A DNA stretch of 64,000 bases, from contig OY783212.1 in assembly GCA_963678705.1 (NCBI GenBank), positions 12,276,001 to 12,340,000 of the forward strand, read 5' to 3'. Below the pieces are notes generated by a model. The model searched no databases. It saw nothing but the letters and a program-made list of their open reading frames with translations, and was not told where the DNA came from. Position numbers and translations under genes: made by a program. This DNA comes from Panorpa germanica (lineage: Eukaryota > Arthropoda > Insecta > Mecoptera > Panorpidae). Of the stretch, positions 11,977 to 22,859 are shown piece by piece (within the stretch, counting starts at the first letter, position 1; each line of letters opens with the position of its first letter).

Positions 11977-13832
11977 ACTTTGTTCTCAAAATAACACTAA
12001 ATTAACTAACAAAATTATAATACAATTATTATTGGTTATAAAATAGTCTTCTTCGAAGTTCGACCCTTACTACTGCATTAAATGGTTTAGAGACACATTT
12101 CTGAATAAAGCAGTGTGCAGTGTGTGTTTATCATTAATGGAGACCGGGAAGGGTGCGGATTTTGAGGGATGTTACATTGATTTGTTCTCGTCCCCGACTT
12201 TTTATCCGATTCTATTTAATCACTTTAATAAATGCACTTCCCGTGAACAAATTATGTAGGGTTACACACGATGTGAACATAGAATATAAAATGGTGGATT
12301 TATCTATGTTACGTCATATATAATTGTAGGTTATAATTAAAATAAATGTGTTTTTAATATAATTTAATTTAGTTGAATGAATTAAAGCCACGCGCTGTAT
12401 GTTAAAATATATATTAAAATTAGATACGTGCTCTTACACTGCTTCTGATATATTTATAATTTTAATATTTCGTTAGAAACATATTTAGATAAGGAAAAGT
12501 TAGGTTATAATACATACAATCTCAAGAAGATCACAACATTACGAATATTTCACAAAAATCAAAGCCATCTGAAGTAAGGGCATTCTATCTCTCACCGAGG
12601 GTCAGTTCACCCACGTTAACCAACCGAAAGGTTAAATTAATTTCTGACCTTTAAATTTGTTACTGTCGAGTATCTGAGTCACAAGCAACTTTATATTTAT
12701 GTAGGTTAGGTTCACCCTGAGTTCACTAATGAGATTATTGGAAACTTTTAAAAAAAATCAATATTAGATATAGGGAAATATTATTTTTATCATATTTTTT
12801 AATTGTATCCAGTCCACATTCTACTTTATCTCGATTTTTTTCAGGGTTAGTTCAAGATTAGCACAAACTTATCTGTCCTTTATGTTTAGTAAGTTTAGAT
12901 TTAGGGTGGCTTCACACTGAAGTTTTAAGAGTCTGGCTGGCTGGTTCTTAGTCTGGCTACACGGTACGGGTAAGGGAAGTAAGGTACGATAAGTAAGCAA
13001 AAACTTTTGTCAAAGTTTGTACAAACACATTCGCTTTGCATACAAAACCGTATATACAAATACTTCATAAATACAAAAACATGTACGTAATTGTACATTT
13101 ATGTACGTATAAATACAAATGCAAATATGTTAATTGCATTATTATCACATTGTTTTATTTAATTAACTAAACCGTCAATCATTTTCGTTATTTTTATATA
13201 CGTACGCAAAAAGTATCGTGCTATTAATTTTTAGTTGTTTTTATAAAAAAGTATAACGATTCGTTTTTTACTAAAAATAATTAAGAGACTGGTGTAACTA
13301 CACGTCAAATGTATGTACCTCTCATTCACTCTCATTGCTTAGATTGAAAATACTATGAACTTTGATTAAATTTTTCTCGAGTCCGAAAACGTCAATCGAT
13401 TTCAAATTTTTAGAATAATGAGGTAATGATGTCGTTTATAATTGTACGTTATAGGTTGCTCCATTCATTAAATTCAATTATTACTACTAGATAGACTTTG
13501 AAATTGAACTTGTAGTTTTGTAGTTGCTAAGATGATAGTAAAATGAATATGTAAAGAAAATTAAACAAAATAATGATATAAAATTTATATTTATCTATAA
13601 ATCTATAATATTTACAACATTTACACAAATAGTTTTCTGTTTATACACAATATTTTCAAATTTAACATATTTACAAATAATTTGATTGATATCAAAAATA
13701 GAATTAATTTCTTTATATATATTGTACTATCTACAAGGCAATATTACGATTTCTAAAAGTAATCCGTCCAATATGGACCAAATAGTTATTAATAAAATAA
13801 TTTTATCAGTAATTATTGTAATTCATAATAAA
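11977..13832. other. Intergenic DNA downstream of huckebein, no gene seen
   Basis: AT-rich sequence with no recognisable frame. The 12900-12975 patch (CTGGCTGGCTGG and CGGTACGGGTAAGGG) is slightly GC-richer and unexplained. The part next to 13833 presumably holds the huckebein 3' UTR, but I see no clean AATAAA on the minus strand close by. Confidence 0.5.
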
Positions 13833-14780
13833 TTAATATCCATAGACATAAGGGTAGGCCATGGCTCCAGGAATTAGAACTGGCATAAATCGTTCTACTT
13901 GTGCTAAATGTGTCTTGGCGTGCTTCTTTAAATGATCTCGTCGACCGAATCGTTTTCCACATCCTTGACATGCAAAAGGACGCAACCCCGTATGAATTCG
14001 TTTGTGTCTTGTAAGTTCCTCATTCCGTGTAAAAGTTTTACCGCAACCCTTTTCATCGCAAGCGAAGGGTCGTTCACCTAAAAAATTTAAAAAAAAACAA
14101 TAAACTACTATTTCGCGGTAACTTTCCTAAGATAAAATGGTAATAACTTTACAGTTAGCAGGACGAATGTGTTTTATAAATTGAAACTCACCAGTGTGTA
14201 TTCTAATATGTCCTTTAAGTTGCCCGTTGTTAGAAAATCCAACGTCACAATGCGGACACTTAAACTTCTTTGGTCTTTGTTTTCTTGCACTAAGTATTTT
14301 GGCTTGTTGTTCTTCTTGCAGAACTCTCGCGTATTCCTGCTCCATTGCGTACGTTAAGAGTAGGGAATCTGCAGCTGGGTTACCGGTCAGTAGAGTTGGA
14401 CTAATCAACTCCTGGTGCGAGAGAAACGGATAAGAAGGAACCATCAAATCCGGAATAAATATTGAACTTTCACTAATTTGTTTTTCTTGTGGTGTGATTG
14501 GAGAAAATGCTGATTTTGTTTGACTGCTGCTTGAAGTTTGATGCAATGTTGGTGACGGTATAGTTTTTCTTGAAAATTCTTCATCATATCTTTGAATTTC
14601 AGGAACTCTTTCATTTCTAACTTTTGCGCGTTTTGGAGAAGCTGATATCGTTGATTCTGTCTCTAATTGCGTTGATTTCTCATGTTTCCTATTTTCTTCA
14701 TCCGATTTCAAGTTATCCCACGGTCTGAACAACCTTGAGTACGTTTGAGGTGGTGATGAAATGTCACGTGTTTGAAACAT
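13833..14780 (-). CDS. hkb: Huckebein-like repressor with three C2H2 zinc fingers
   Basis: Two coding exons on the minus strand, 14780-14192 and 14077-13833, join across a 114-bp GT-AG intron inside the first finger linker, giving 277 residues. The start is the ATG at 14780. Residues 18-21 are FRPW, the Groucho-recruiting motif known in Drosophila Huckebein. A low-complexity Ser/Thr/Pro-rich middle follows. Three C-terminal C2H2 fingers use C175/C178/H191/H195, C203/C208/H221/H225 and C233/C236/H249/H253, with conserved TGERPF and TGLRPF linkers and a finger-2/3 core of [14 protein letters not shown] and GRRDHLKKH (Sp1/EGR-type). In Drosophila this nuclear gap-type repressor sets the terminal limits of the mesoderm and acts in gut and nervous system. 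The FRPW plus three-finger layout is why I name it hkb. A diverged EGR/KLF relative is the alternative. No intact upstream exon was needed. Confidence 0.85.
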
Positions 14781-16227
14781 ATTACTTTTTATTCAAAAAA
14801 CTTTCTTACGTATTAATTTCGAGAGCACTTAAGTTAAGCTACTTAGATGTGTAAGCTATAGATTACAAGTTTAAACTGACTTATGAACTACCCCTGCTTA
14901 AGGTTATATTTGCTCCCTTCTGTAAGTGACTCCCTATGACATTCTGGAGTGGGGTAGTTCTCTCAAAAGCCTAACACAATACAATATTTTTCTATACCGC
15001 ATCTATTCATTCACAAGGGTTGTGTATTAAACTTATCTGGAGTGGGGGGTTGGATAAATTTGACTTTGTACTACTAAACACAAATATATAGTTTATTCTT
15101 CGTTTTCTAGGGGTTGCGATTCGGGGACCGGGGGTGACTTGGTGTATACTAGTTTTTATTGCAGAGAAGTGGCGAAATTTACCCTCCTTATTCATAGTGC
15201 CCTTTTTTGGTTGGGTTTCACGAGGGTTTTTATTAGGGCTGAAGTCAACGCCTTTTTGCATAGGTAAAATGGTTGTACTGTGGTTTGTATATAAATTTTA
15301 TTATATTATATAGAAATATAAATTATTTATCAACGTCAATGAATTTTTTGATACAACGACTTTGTATTGTTGGGGACCATTCTAATATTCATGCTTGTGC
15401 ATCACAAAGGAACGGCATATGTTTTTAAAACATTATTTATTGCACTCTTTTTTTATCCTGCGGGTTCTTCTAAACCATTACTTTAACTATTATAATTGTT
15501 AGTTAAGTTTGCCGTTTTATGAATATATGTTTTATATTGATATTTAACATTTCCAATAATTTTTTTTGTTTTCATTTTCCAAAACAAATTATTTATTTCA
15601 CAACTGTTTGCAATGTACGCGTTGTTCAGATATTATAAAAATGTTATTAAACGGCCATAATAATTTCTCCAAAACAAAATGTTTTTGTGATTTCAAAAAA
15701 ATCGCAAAAGTAAGAAAATTGTATCAAAAAAAATATACAGGAGAATATATATCCTCAGCATCTCAACTCACAGCATTCAAACTAGACCAACGTTAAATAA
15801 ATTAATTTAAAAAAAAAGAAGAAAATGTAAGGTTTTTATTACAGCAAGAAACTAACTGCATGCCAAAAATTAGCTCACTGTTTACTTTTAAATTTCAATT
15901 TGTTATACAACTTCCAAAAAAGTTTAAATTTCTAAATTATTAGCTAAATATTTCTTTAAAAAAATCACACCTCAGTGTAATGTTATATTTTATTAGTCGT
16001 CTTATCTTAGCATATTAATCAATTATCAATTTCCCTGTTTCTTTATTTCATCGATTCAAATATTATTGCTTGCTAAAGAGTTTCTTGCAGAAGATAGTAT
16101 CAGCAACTAATTACTTCAAATATTAGTCTGTAGATGTAGCTAGTTGAGAGATATCAAATACAGTATATATGTATTTTATTGTAAGTAGCTTATTATTTCT
16201 TTACATTTATTTCTCAATTTATTCTTT
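14781..16227. other. Region upstream of huckebein, no further gene seen
   Basis: This should contain the hkb promoter on the minus strand, but I cannot point to a definite TATA or initiator. Open frames at 15007-15261 (-) and 15566-15796 (+) have biased composition and no recognisable domain, so I leave them uncalled. 14930-15250 is GC-richer than average and unexplained. Confidence 0.5.
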
Positions 16228-16560
16228 GTGTATGTTCTCTCTTCTCTTTTTCTTATCTTCCGCCATTCATACTCCTCTTTCATTCCTTCCTTACAATATA
16301 CCCAGCACCTACTCTTAATGTGCTCTAATTGTGCCTCCTCCTTCCCGCACATCCTGGATACTTTCTCTTATTCCATTCCCCAATATCTACTTCCTCTTTC
16401 CTCATTCCCCAGTCTGAACCTAGCGATCATTCTCATTTCTTTTCCTTCCCGTTTTTCAAGATACTCCGGCATTTCTCTCATCAAGAACTTTCCATATCTG
16501 GTATTATATTTCACTTTTATGCCAGATCGTTTTTGGCTTCACAGAGGTAAAAAACGACCA
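16228..16560 (-). pseudogene. Non-LTR retrotransposon relic, reverse-transcriptase C-terminal zinc-knuckle region
   Basis: On the minus strand the frame reads MRMIARFRLGNEERGSRYWG, an in-frame stop, then a cysteine/histidine motif MCGKEEAQLEHIKSRC followed by WVYCKEG. This is the C-terminal part of an insect non-LTR reverse transcriptase, where a C-x2-C...H...C knuckle follows an ARFRLGNE-type helix. The first cysteine of the knuckle appears replaced by serine, and there is at least one stop, so it is inactive. Similar sequence is common in Hymenoptera, but this is memory, not a search. Confidence 0.75.
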
Positions 16561-17974
16561 ACTTAGTCATATGGCGAAGACACGCGCGTATACGATTCCA
16601 ACATGTGTTCAACCAACCAGATTTGTGCTTTCCTAAATTGCCCAAAAATGTAAAAGGACAAAAAGTTGATACACCGCATACTACATACTGAAGAAAAGAA
16701 TCAAATTCGTAATAATATCTAAAATTGAATAGAATAAAATTCTGCGTGAATCTAACGCAGCATTATTTAGAAATGAGTACATATTTCACAATAACCAATT
16801 CGTTATAGAACGTATAATATTCTTAATTCATTTACTTCATTCAATAGAAACGTAGTTCATACGTCTTTGACTTATTGACCTGATATTTTATTAAGATCTC
16901 ATTTCTATCTATTTTGTTATATGCCGTCACACTCACACCACCTATATGTGCAAATAACAACTACTTATTGTTATGAATTAGTAACGCATTTCATTTTTAA
17001 TACAAATATAAATGAAAATATAAATTTAAACCGTGACTGAAGGCAAGTCAAATTATTTTAAGGTACAACAAGAAGTAATCGTCGTAACGTAGAGGGATAA
17101 GAGAAGAGGAGGAGCAACCATTAGTTGGGGGTAATATTTATTCACTTATTCTGCAACAATTACTGCGAAACTGAAAGTATGAGTATGATTTAAACAGTTT
17201 GGACATTGTAGTCCAGTTTATCTGTGATTACTAATAAATTGTAGGTTGATTTTTTTTCGCACTGCGGATCCAAGCTTAAAGAGTAAACCAGATCTTATAA
17301 CCAAATTATCGAAAGTACTCCTTTCAATAATTTCTTTAAATTCTTACCAAAAAAAGATATAATAAATTTCTTTAAATCAGTTTTTTAAAGCACAGAAAAA
17401 AAATATTCAATAACATTTTTTTTATAAAGTAATATTTTAAATCGACACAATAAACTTTCAAATAGAAAATCTTCGCATTTAATAATAAGAGTATAAAAAT
17501 ATACCTTTAATATTGTCAAAACCTTCAAATTAATATCACTTGTGGATCTAGATCCTCCTTAAATTATTGATGTCGTTTATAATAATTTTGACATAAACAC
17601 CTTCAAGTTATAGACTGCATCGCATTGTGTCGGAGTCAATTGACTTTGCTATTTACAAATGTTTTCAGCGGAGCTCCTCCTCCTCCCTCTCCTCCTAGTT
17701 CAAGTATTGGAAACGTTAAACGCTGCGGTTTACATCTCACACCATCCTCCCACCGATCAATACATCTTTGTGACAAGCTTTATTGATATCTGACACTTTC
17801 TCATGCACTTTACAAGCCACAGATGGTCCGATTACGGTAGGCATAATAAACACGGCCTTGTTGAACCGTAACGATTCATAACCTCAAAAATTCTTATATC
17901 ATAAATTCTTACGAGCAAAATGAATTTTTAAAGCAAGAAAAAATTGCGGAAATTTTTATGCGAATTTGATTGTG
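16561..17974. other. Intergenic DNA, no gene seen
   Basis: AT-rich sequence. A GC-richer CTCCTCCTCCCTCTCCTCCTA pyrimidine run sits near 17676-17697. No recognisable frame, RNA gene or transposable element was found. Confidence 0.5.
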
Positions 17975-18710
17975 AACCATAACCTAATTTATATAAAACT
18001 GCACTGTATATTGATAAAGTTGGCTTTGAAAAACTCATAAATCCAATTATTTTTATTCAATTCGCAATATTATATGACCCTTTAATAATTAAAAATGTAA
18101 AAAATTATGAAAAACTTTCATTTCTCATCTAGTAAACATTTATGACTTTGAGTGACTTTGGAGTGATTTATTGAAGATGCGTATAATTTTTTTGTCATGA
18201 AAGAATTCATTTACAGTTTAGTTTCTCACAGTTGTTCATATGAAATGTCAATTTTATCGGCTACAAATGATGAAACCACTCCACCTGCCGGAATATAAAT
18301 GAAGGTAAAGTTGATGCGAACTATAATTGAAGTGCAATAGTAATAGAAACATCACAAAATAGGACATTTCATTAAATTGTTTACTGAGCATCTTCCTCCC
18401 CACTACTATTTAACAAGGTTTATAATCACTATTAAATAAGAGAAGATCAAAAGAGATGCAGAAATAAACGGCACAGCTATAGCAGCTGTTGTGGCAAGCC
18501 ATAATATTATAATTTAATGTCGTGATATAAAACGAAAGATGAATAAGATTACTTCTCGAATTCTCGACAGGAATACTACGCAGTTTAACAAAATTCAAAC
18601 TTTAAATGGATACAAATCAGTCAATTTTTAGATATTTAATCAAATAAAAACGCCAATATACATATTTTAAAATTTATTTCAATCGGAAATTAAACAAGTT
18701 CACAAGTCCA
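17975..18710 (-). mobile_element. Old, diverged MITE family A copy, split by a nested MITE
   Basis: 17975-18127 aligns by eye with the start of the reverse copy at 7021, sharing AAAACTG.ACT.TATATTGATAAAG and the TAATAATTAAA block. 18597-18710 aligns with its end, sharing TTTTTAGATATTTAATCAAA and ending ACAAGTCCA. Between them sit the 261-bp element at 18128-18388 and about 200 bp of degraded internal sequence. The outer left boundary is approximate because the terminal TGGGCTTG is eroded. Confidence 0.7.
18128..18388 (+). mobile_element. Short (261 bp) CCCAGTAAACA-type MITE nested in MITE A
   Basis: It is the same length and order as the copy at 5863-6123: TCTAGTAAACATTTATGAC, a GATGCGTAT.ATTTTTTTGTCATGAAAGA block, GAACTATAATTGAAGTG, then CATTAAATTGTTTACTGAG. 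Both ends have diverged from CCCAGTAAACA, so the copy is older than the 5863 one. It interrupts the family A copy around it, giving an order of insertion: A first, then this element. Confidence 0.8.
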
Positions 18711-21700
18711 TTGGATTTGGCGAAATTTCAAGAAGAAAACAATTCTCTTCGGCTCCAAGGAATTTATTTGGTGGTCGAAAATGTTAGCCCTCTGATCTAA
18801 CATAAAACTGATCACACAAAAACATAAAAGTGAAATTAAATATTCACACGATTAAAACGATCGAACTATACAAAGAGAACTATATAAAATGAGACATGAC
18901 AAGAAAAAGATTGAGTGGAAGGCCACCTATTGTAGTGACATATTTCCAAAAAGTACATTTCAAAAAAAGTATATTTTGCCCCAAAAATAAACTAGGCATT
19001 TGAATAACGCGTACAGGAGCATTCGTTTGAGTTGTGCAACGCTGCATCATAGCATGCAGCCAGTGACACTGACAGCGACAGTGACACCTGAGGAACACCG
19101 GTGTGCGCCGATGATGGATCACTTTTTGATCAAGTTCCAGGGATCAGAATAATCGTAGCTGGATACAAACTAAAACGCCAACTTCATGCGTGTCATTCCA
19201 ATCTAATGAATACTACATTAAGATTATTGTTTTGATATGGATTAAGATTATATATTTAGTTTATAATTTAACATATTATTTATTTGGTTATGTGTTGTTT
19301 TTTTAGTCAGATTCGAATGAAGCAGTTACCAAACCTGGCTACTTGCATGTGCCAGAGGTTTAAGGTTTGTTTTACACAGCATGCGACGTTTTGAGCAGGA
19401 TGTATTCGTCTTGTTTCGCATTAATACACTTTATCAAGAGGTAAATCGTATCGTCTTCCACTCTCGTCGTTTCACTCTCAAACTCCAAGGATAAACCGTT
19501 GCTATAGCTTACGGTATACACGATTATGCATGTATCTCACTATAGTCTCGACTATGCAACTCTAAGTACATCATAGTGCTGCCCTCTTACGTCAAGACGT
19601 ATAAACCATATTATGAATATGGTTTGGTGTATTAATAAACATTAAAATAAAAACTGCCTCTTATGATAAAGAGCACAAATGCTCAAGTTGTTTAATAGCA
19701 AGATATACCTAATTATTCAAACTCATACTTCAAGCACAAAAAGACAAAAAGCAGTTACCAATTAACGTTATTAACCGAAATTTTAGTTTAATCGAATATT
19801 AACCGTTTGTTTTTGGTGGGATGCATGCCAGGTATGAATCATTTAAAAATGTGTAAAAATTTTGAAATTAATTTTTTTCACATAAAACTTCAAACTATAG
19901 AGTAGATCAATAGATCTAAAAAGAATAAAACTAATTGAGAAATTACAACCACCGAAAACTCTGATCAATCAATCAACTGGAAACACTTACAAAGCGAACC
20001 GTAATAAGTTGTCCATCACGGCACGGTTTGGTTTAAATATATTTTATATCACACTATGTTAGACAATAAAAACCAAATTACATGGGGACACATTTATATT
20101 CATCCCCGATTACAGTTTTACCCATTTTACGTAAAATCAAATCGCGTTGATCCACCGATATATCATTTTTTGACAGAGATTTGAATTCTGGTAATATTTT
20201 GTAATTCAAAGAATTTGCGATTTTTTTGAGCGATGAGTATTTTTTATACAAATGTTTCTAATACAAATTGAATAAGGTGTTTTATTAAATAAGTGCGCAA
20301 ATATTGAATTACATGTTATTTTATTTTACACCAGAGATGCACAAACTTCTAAAACAAGCGAGCCACATTGTGTCATAAAAAGCAGTATACAGGAAATGTA
20401 ACTTTTGCGAATTATTGTAACAAATTTAAATATACGTCTTTCTGCTTCGTTGGTTTCAACATGAATGCATACATCATCTGTAAAGGGTATCGTTTTACAT
20501 TCTAACACTACCCTTGAACCCTTTTTTAAACTGCAAACTTATTTGTAGAATATTTGTCAATTATCATGATCGATCGGTGATCGGGTTTATTAGCTCAAAG
20601 GAATTACTTCGGGTAATTATGACAATTATAAGTACCCACTTAGGAATACGTAAGGATTGCAAAGTATATGGGCTGGTTGGTTATTCATCAAAATTTGTCA
20701 TTGCCGCAATTGTATAGTGCGCAAGGCATTTATATGTCTTGAAATTACCAGCGTCTGGTAAACTGAAACTGACGCTTCTAACCAAACGATCGACGAATAT
20801 AACTTTACTCAAAATTAACTATTGAAAAACCATTCAAAAATCTTAAGAGACCACAATTTTTTTTGTTATTTTGACTCCCTCCGTCCCTTTTAAATCTCAT
20901 GGAATTTTATAATTTTTCTAAGAAATTACATTTTTTTCTATCTTCTTTTTATATATTTTATGCTGCATGTGACGTCACAAAGATTCTGACGCCTTTGCAT
21001 ATGACCCTTAAGTACGCTAAACTTTTATCAGTGGTATTATTAATTTAATTTAATTGTAAAACAAACAGGCATACATAAAATAAATTATGAATATATTTCT
21101 ACAATATATTTTAATTATAAACATTAATTGAATTAAACATGGCTGCTGAACTTTGCATATAATGTACAGTTAAGCAAAACATCGAAATATAAATCGCAGC
21201 AAAACTTAATTATTGTTACGAATGAAGGCTTTCATTTCGAATACTAAAAATCTGTTTACTCGTATGCACCCAAGTTAAGCTTTATTAAACAAATTATGGG
21301 TTGACATCGACCCACAAAACAGCAGCCATGTTTTACAGTTTCAACGGTTATCACACATCCTCCCTTCCTTTTAACCCCTAAAGTAGTAGACATAAATTAA
21401 TTTAGGGGAGAATGAAAATGTCCAACCCCTATAATCAGAGAGGTATTAGTTAAAGAAATCGAAACCAGTAAGTATAAAATTCCTAAAATGTAATTTAGTT
21501 TATAAAATATTAAAAAAATAGAACATCGCTATAAAAGAAGTTTTTAAGAAATTTTAGTCTTCTAGATCTGTAGTCTAAAAAAATAAAATTGACAGGTTAT
21601 ACCAGGTTATACATGAAACAAAAATAAGTCCCAGCACAAAACCCAACAAAATTTAAAAATGTATTTCAACCTCTAGAGTCGATTAAACAACGAACTAAAT

Positions 21701-21740
21701 AAATTTATTTATTGTGTATATAATAAATTTATTAACAACT
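18711..21740. other. Intergenic DNA, no gene seen
   Basis: 19010-19150 is GC-richer (GCATGCAGCCAGTGACACTG and nearby) with no sound frame. A perfect palindromic CRE-like octamer TGACGTCA occurs at 20970-20977, with no gene start close enough to assign it. The 3' end near 21.7 kb should carry the promoter of the following plus-strand gene, but no core element is clear. No other feature is supported. Confidence 0.5.
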
Positions 21741-22688
21741 ATGGGATCAAGTTTACCAGATCTGTCACAATACTTGGAAGTGGCAAAGAGAAGCTGTGAA
21801 AGTAATGACGACAAATTGTCGAATACCGCCGGAAGAGAAGCAAGAGTTCTAGCGGAGAATTACGTCACTCAAAAGAAAGTTTATAAACTTCTTCAATTGA
21901 TTGCAGCTCATATACTTACTGAAGAACCAGAAGATCCATTGGAATATCTGTATGAATTAACTACAAGATTAATTCAATTCAGAAACTTCAGGACATCTGA
22001 ACCACCAGTTATTTTCAAAAAATTTCATTTTAATATTCTAGCAAAGAAATTGGCTGATCACACTCATCGGAAAATGAGTAAGGAACAGTTTGAGAAAGGT
22101 AAATAGTCTGACCATAAACAATTAATAAAAAAAATTAAGACTCCAAGTTAACTATTCTAGAAAACATTTGGATATACATACTATATTCTAGGTATATACA
22201 TTAATGTATATGGCAATTGCAATAATGTAAAAGTATATTGAAACATTGCATGTACATAAGGCGCGTTCCACTAAGCGTTCACAACGATCAAAACGATCAT
22301 TCTGCCGTACAAACTTGGCGACCGTGATCGTTTTGATCGCTTAGTGGAACGCGCACATAGTATGTTTATTCATTTTATGTATATGCAATATATATACATA
22401 GGATATTATTTTCACATTATGGAGCTTATATGAATATACATGGAATATCTAATGTTATCTGGGATACTAAATTATTTTATGTTCTAAATAACTTGTGATA
22501 TTACAGGAATGAAAATATTTGGCATAGAGAATTATGTCGTTCCACCTTGTCCTGAAGACAGACATATTAATCTGGAAACTTTTGTAGATATTGGTTGGAA
22601 TACCCTTGTAAGTAACCTGGTGGATACTCTTGGTCCACCATCACAACAGGTCTCTACATCAGATGATCAAGAAAACTTGCTGATGTAG
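21741..22688 (+). CDS. Small two-exon protein with a dimerisation-type helical fold, EFCAB10-like
   Basis: Exon 1 runs 21741-22098 and exon 2 22507-22688. They join across a 408-bp intron with clean GT-AG ends and matching phase, giving 179 residues. I start at the ATG of MGSSLPDLSQYLEVAKRSCE; an in-frame ATG nine codons upstream adds a less likely extension. Residues about 45-75 (TQKKVYKLLQLIAAHILTEEPEDPLEYLYEL) look like the RIIa/Dpy-30 helical dimerisation fold with its conserved L.....P.DP..YL pattern, as found in EFCAB10 and several axonemal proteins. The C-terminal part (IFGIENYVVPPCPEDRHINL) is not recognised. A ciliary or flagellar role is a guess from that fold. AATAAA signals occur at 22746 and 22849. 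Confidence 0.72.
22254..22359. mobile_element. Foldback micro-element in the intron, with 5-bp duplication
   Basis: The arm GCGCGTTCCACTAAGCG, followed after a short gap by GATCAAAACGATCA, is repeated inverted as TGATCGTTTTGATC then GCTTAGTGGAACGCGC, with about 25 bases between the arms. ACATA stands on each side (22254-22258 and 22355-22359). In RNA it would form a long near-perfect hairpin. It is non-coding and most likely a tiny MITE that landed in the intron. Confidence 0.8.
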
Positions 22689-22745
22689 CTTATTGCCAAG
22701 ACTTATTTTCAATGTTGAACATTATCACAATATTGAAATTGAATT

Positions 22746-22751
22746 AATAAA
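22746..22751 (+). terminator. Poly(A) signal AATAAA
   Basis: The hexamer lies 58 bp after the stop of the EFCAB10-like gene. A second AATAAA follows at 22849. Either could set the 3' end; the choice is inferred from position only. Confidence 0.5.
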
Positions 22752-22859
22752 CTGAAAAAAAATAATTATAAAAATAATACAATAATGAGATTTAGAAATT
22801 CAATGAAAACGTACTGTTTAAATGTACCTGTATAAAGAAGACATGCAGAAATAAAAAAA

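Noticed and set aside
14169-14433. Two plus-strand frames over the huckebein exon
   Set aside because: They lie antisense to zinc-finger and linker codons with matching splice sites on the minus strand, and they lack any domain.
15007-15261. 84-residue minus-strand frame with many Lys/Arg/Pro
   Set aside because: No recognisable domain, no splice partner, and Met only at the edge of a GC-richer patch. I could not tell it from chance.
20870-20895. CTCCCTCCGTCCC resembling a plant Stowaway MITE end
   Set aside because: No matching inverted end or TA-flanked partner nearby; a chance resemblance in an insect genome.
20970-20977. Perfect CRE palindrome TGACGTCA
   Set aside because: A single octamer far from any gene start is expected by chance in this length; kept only as a remark.
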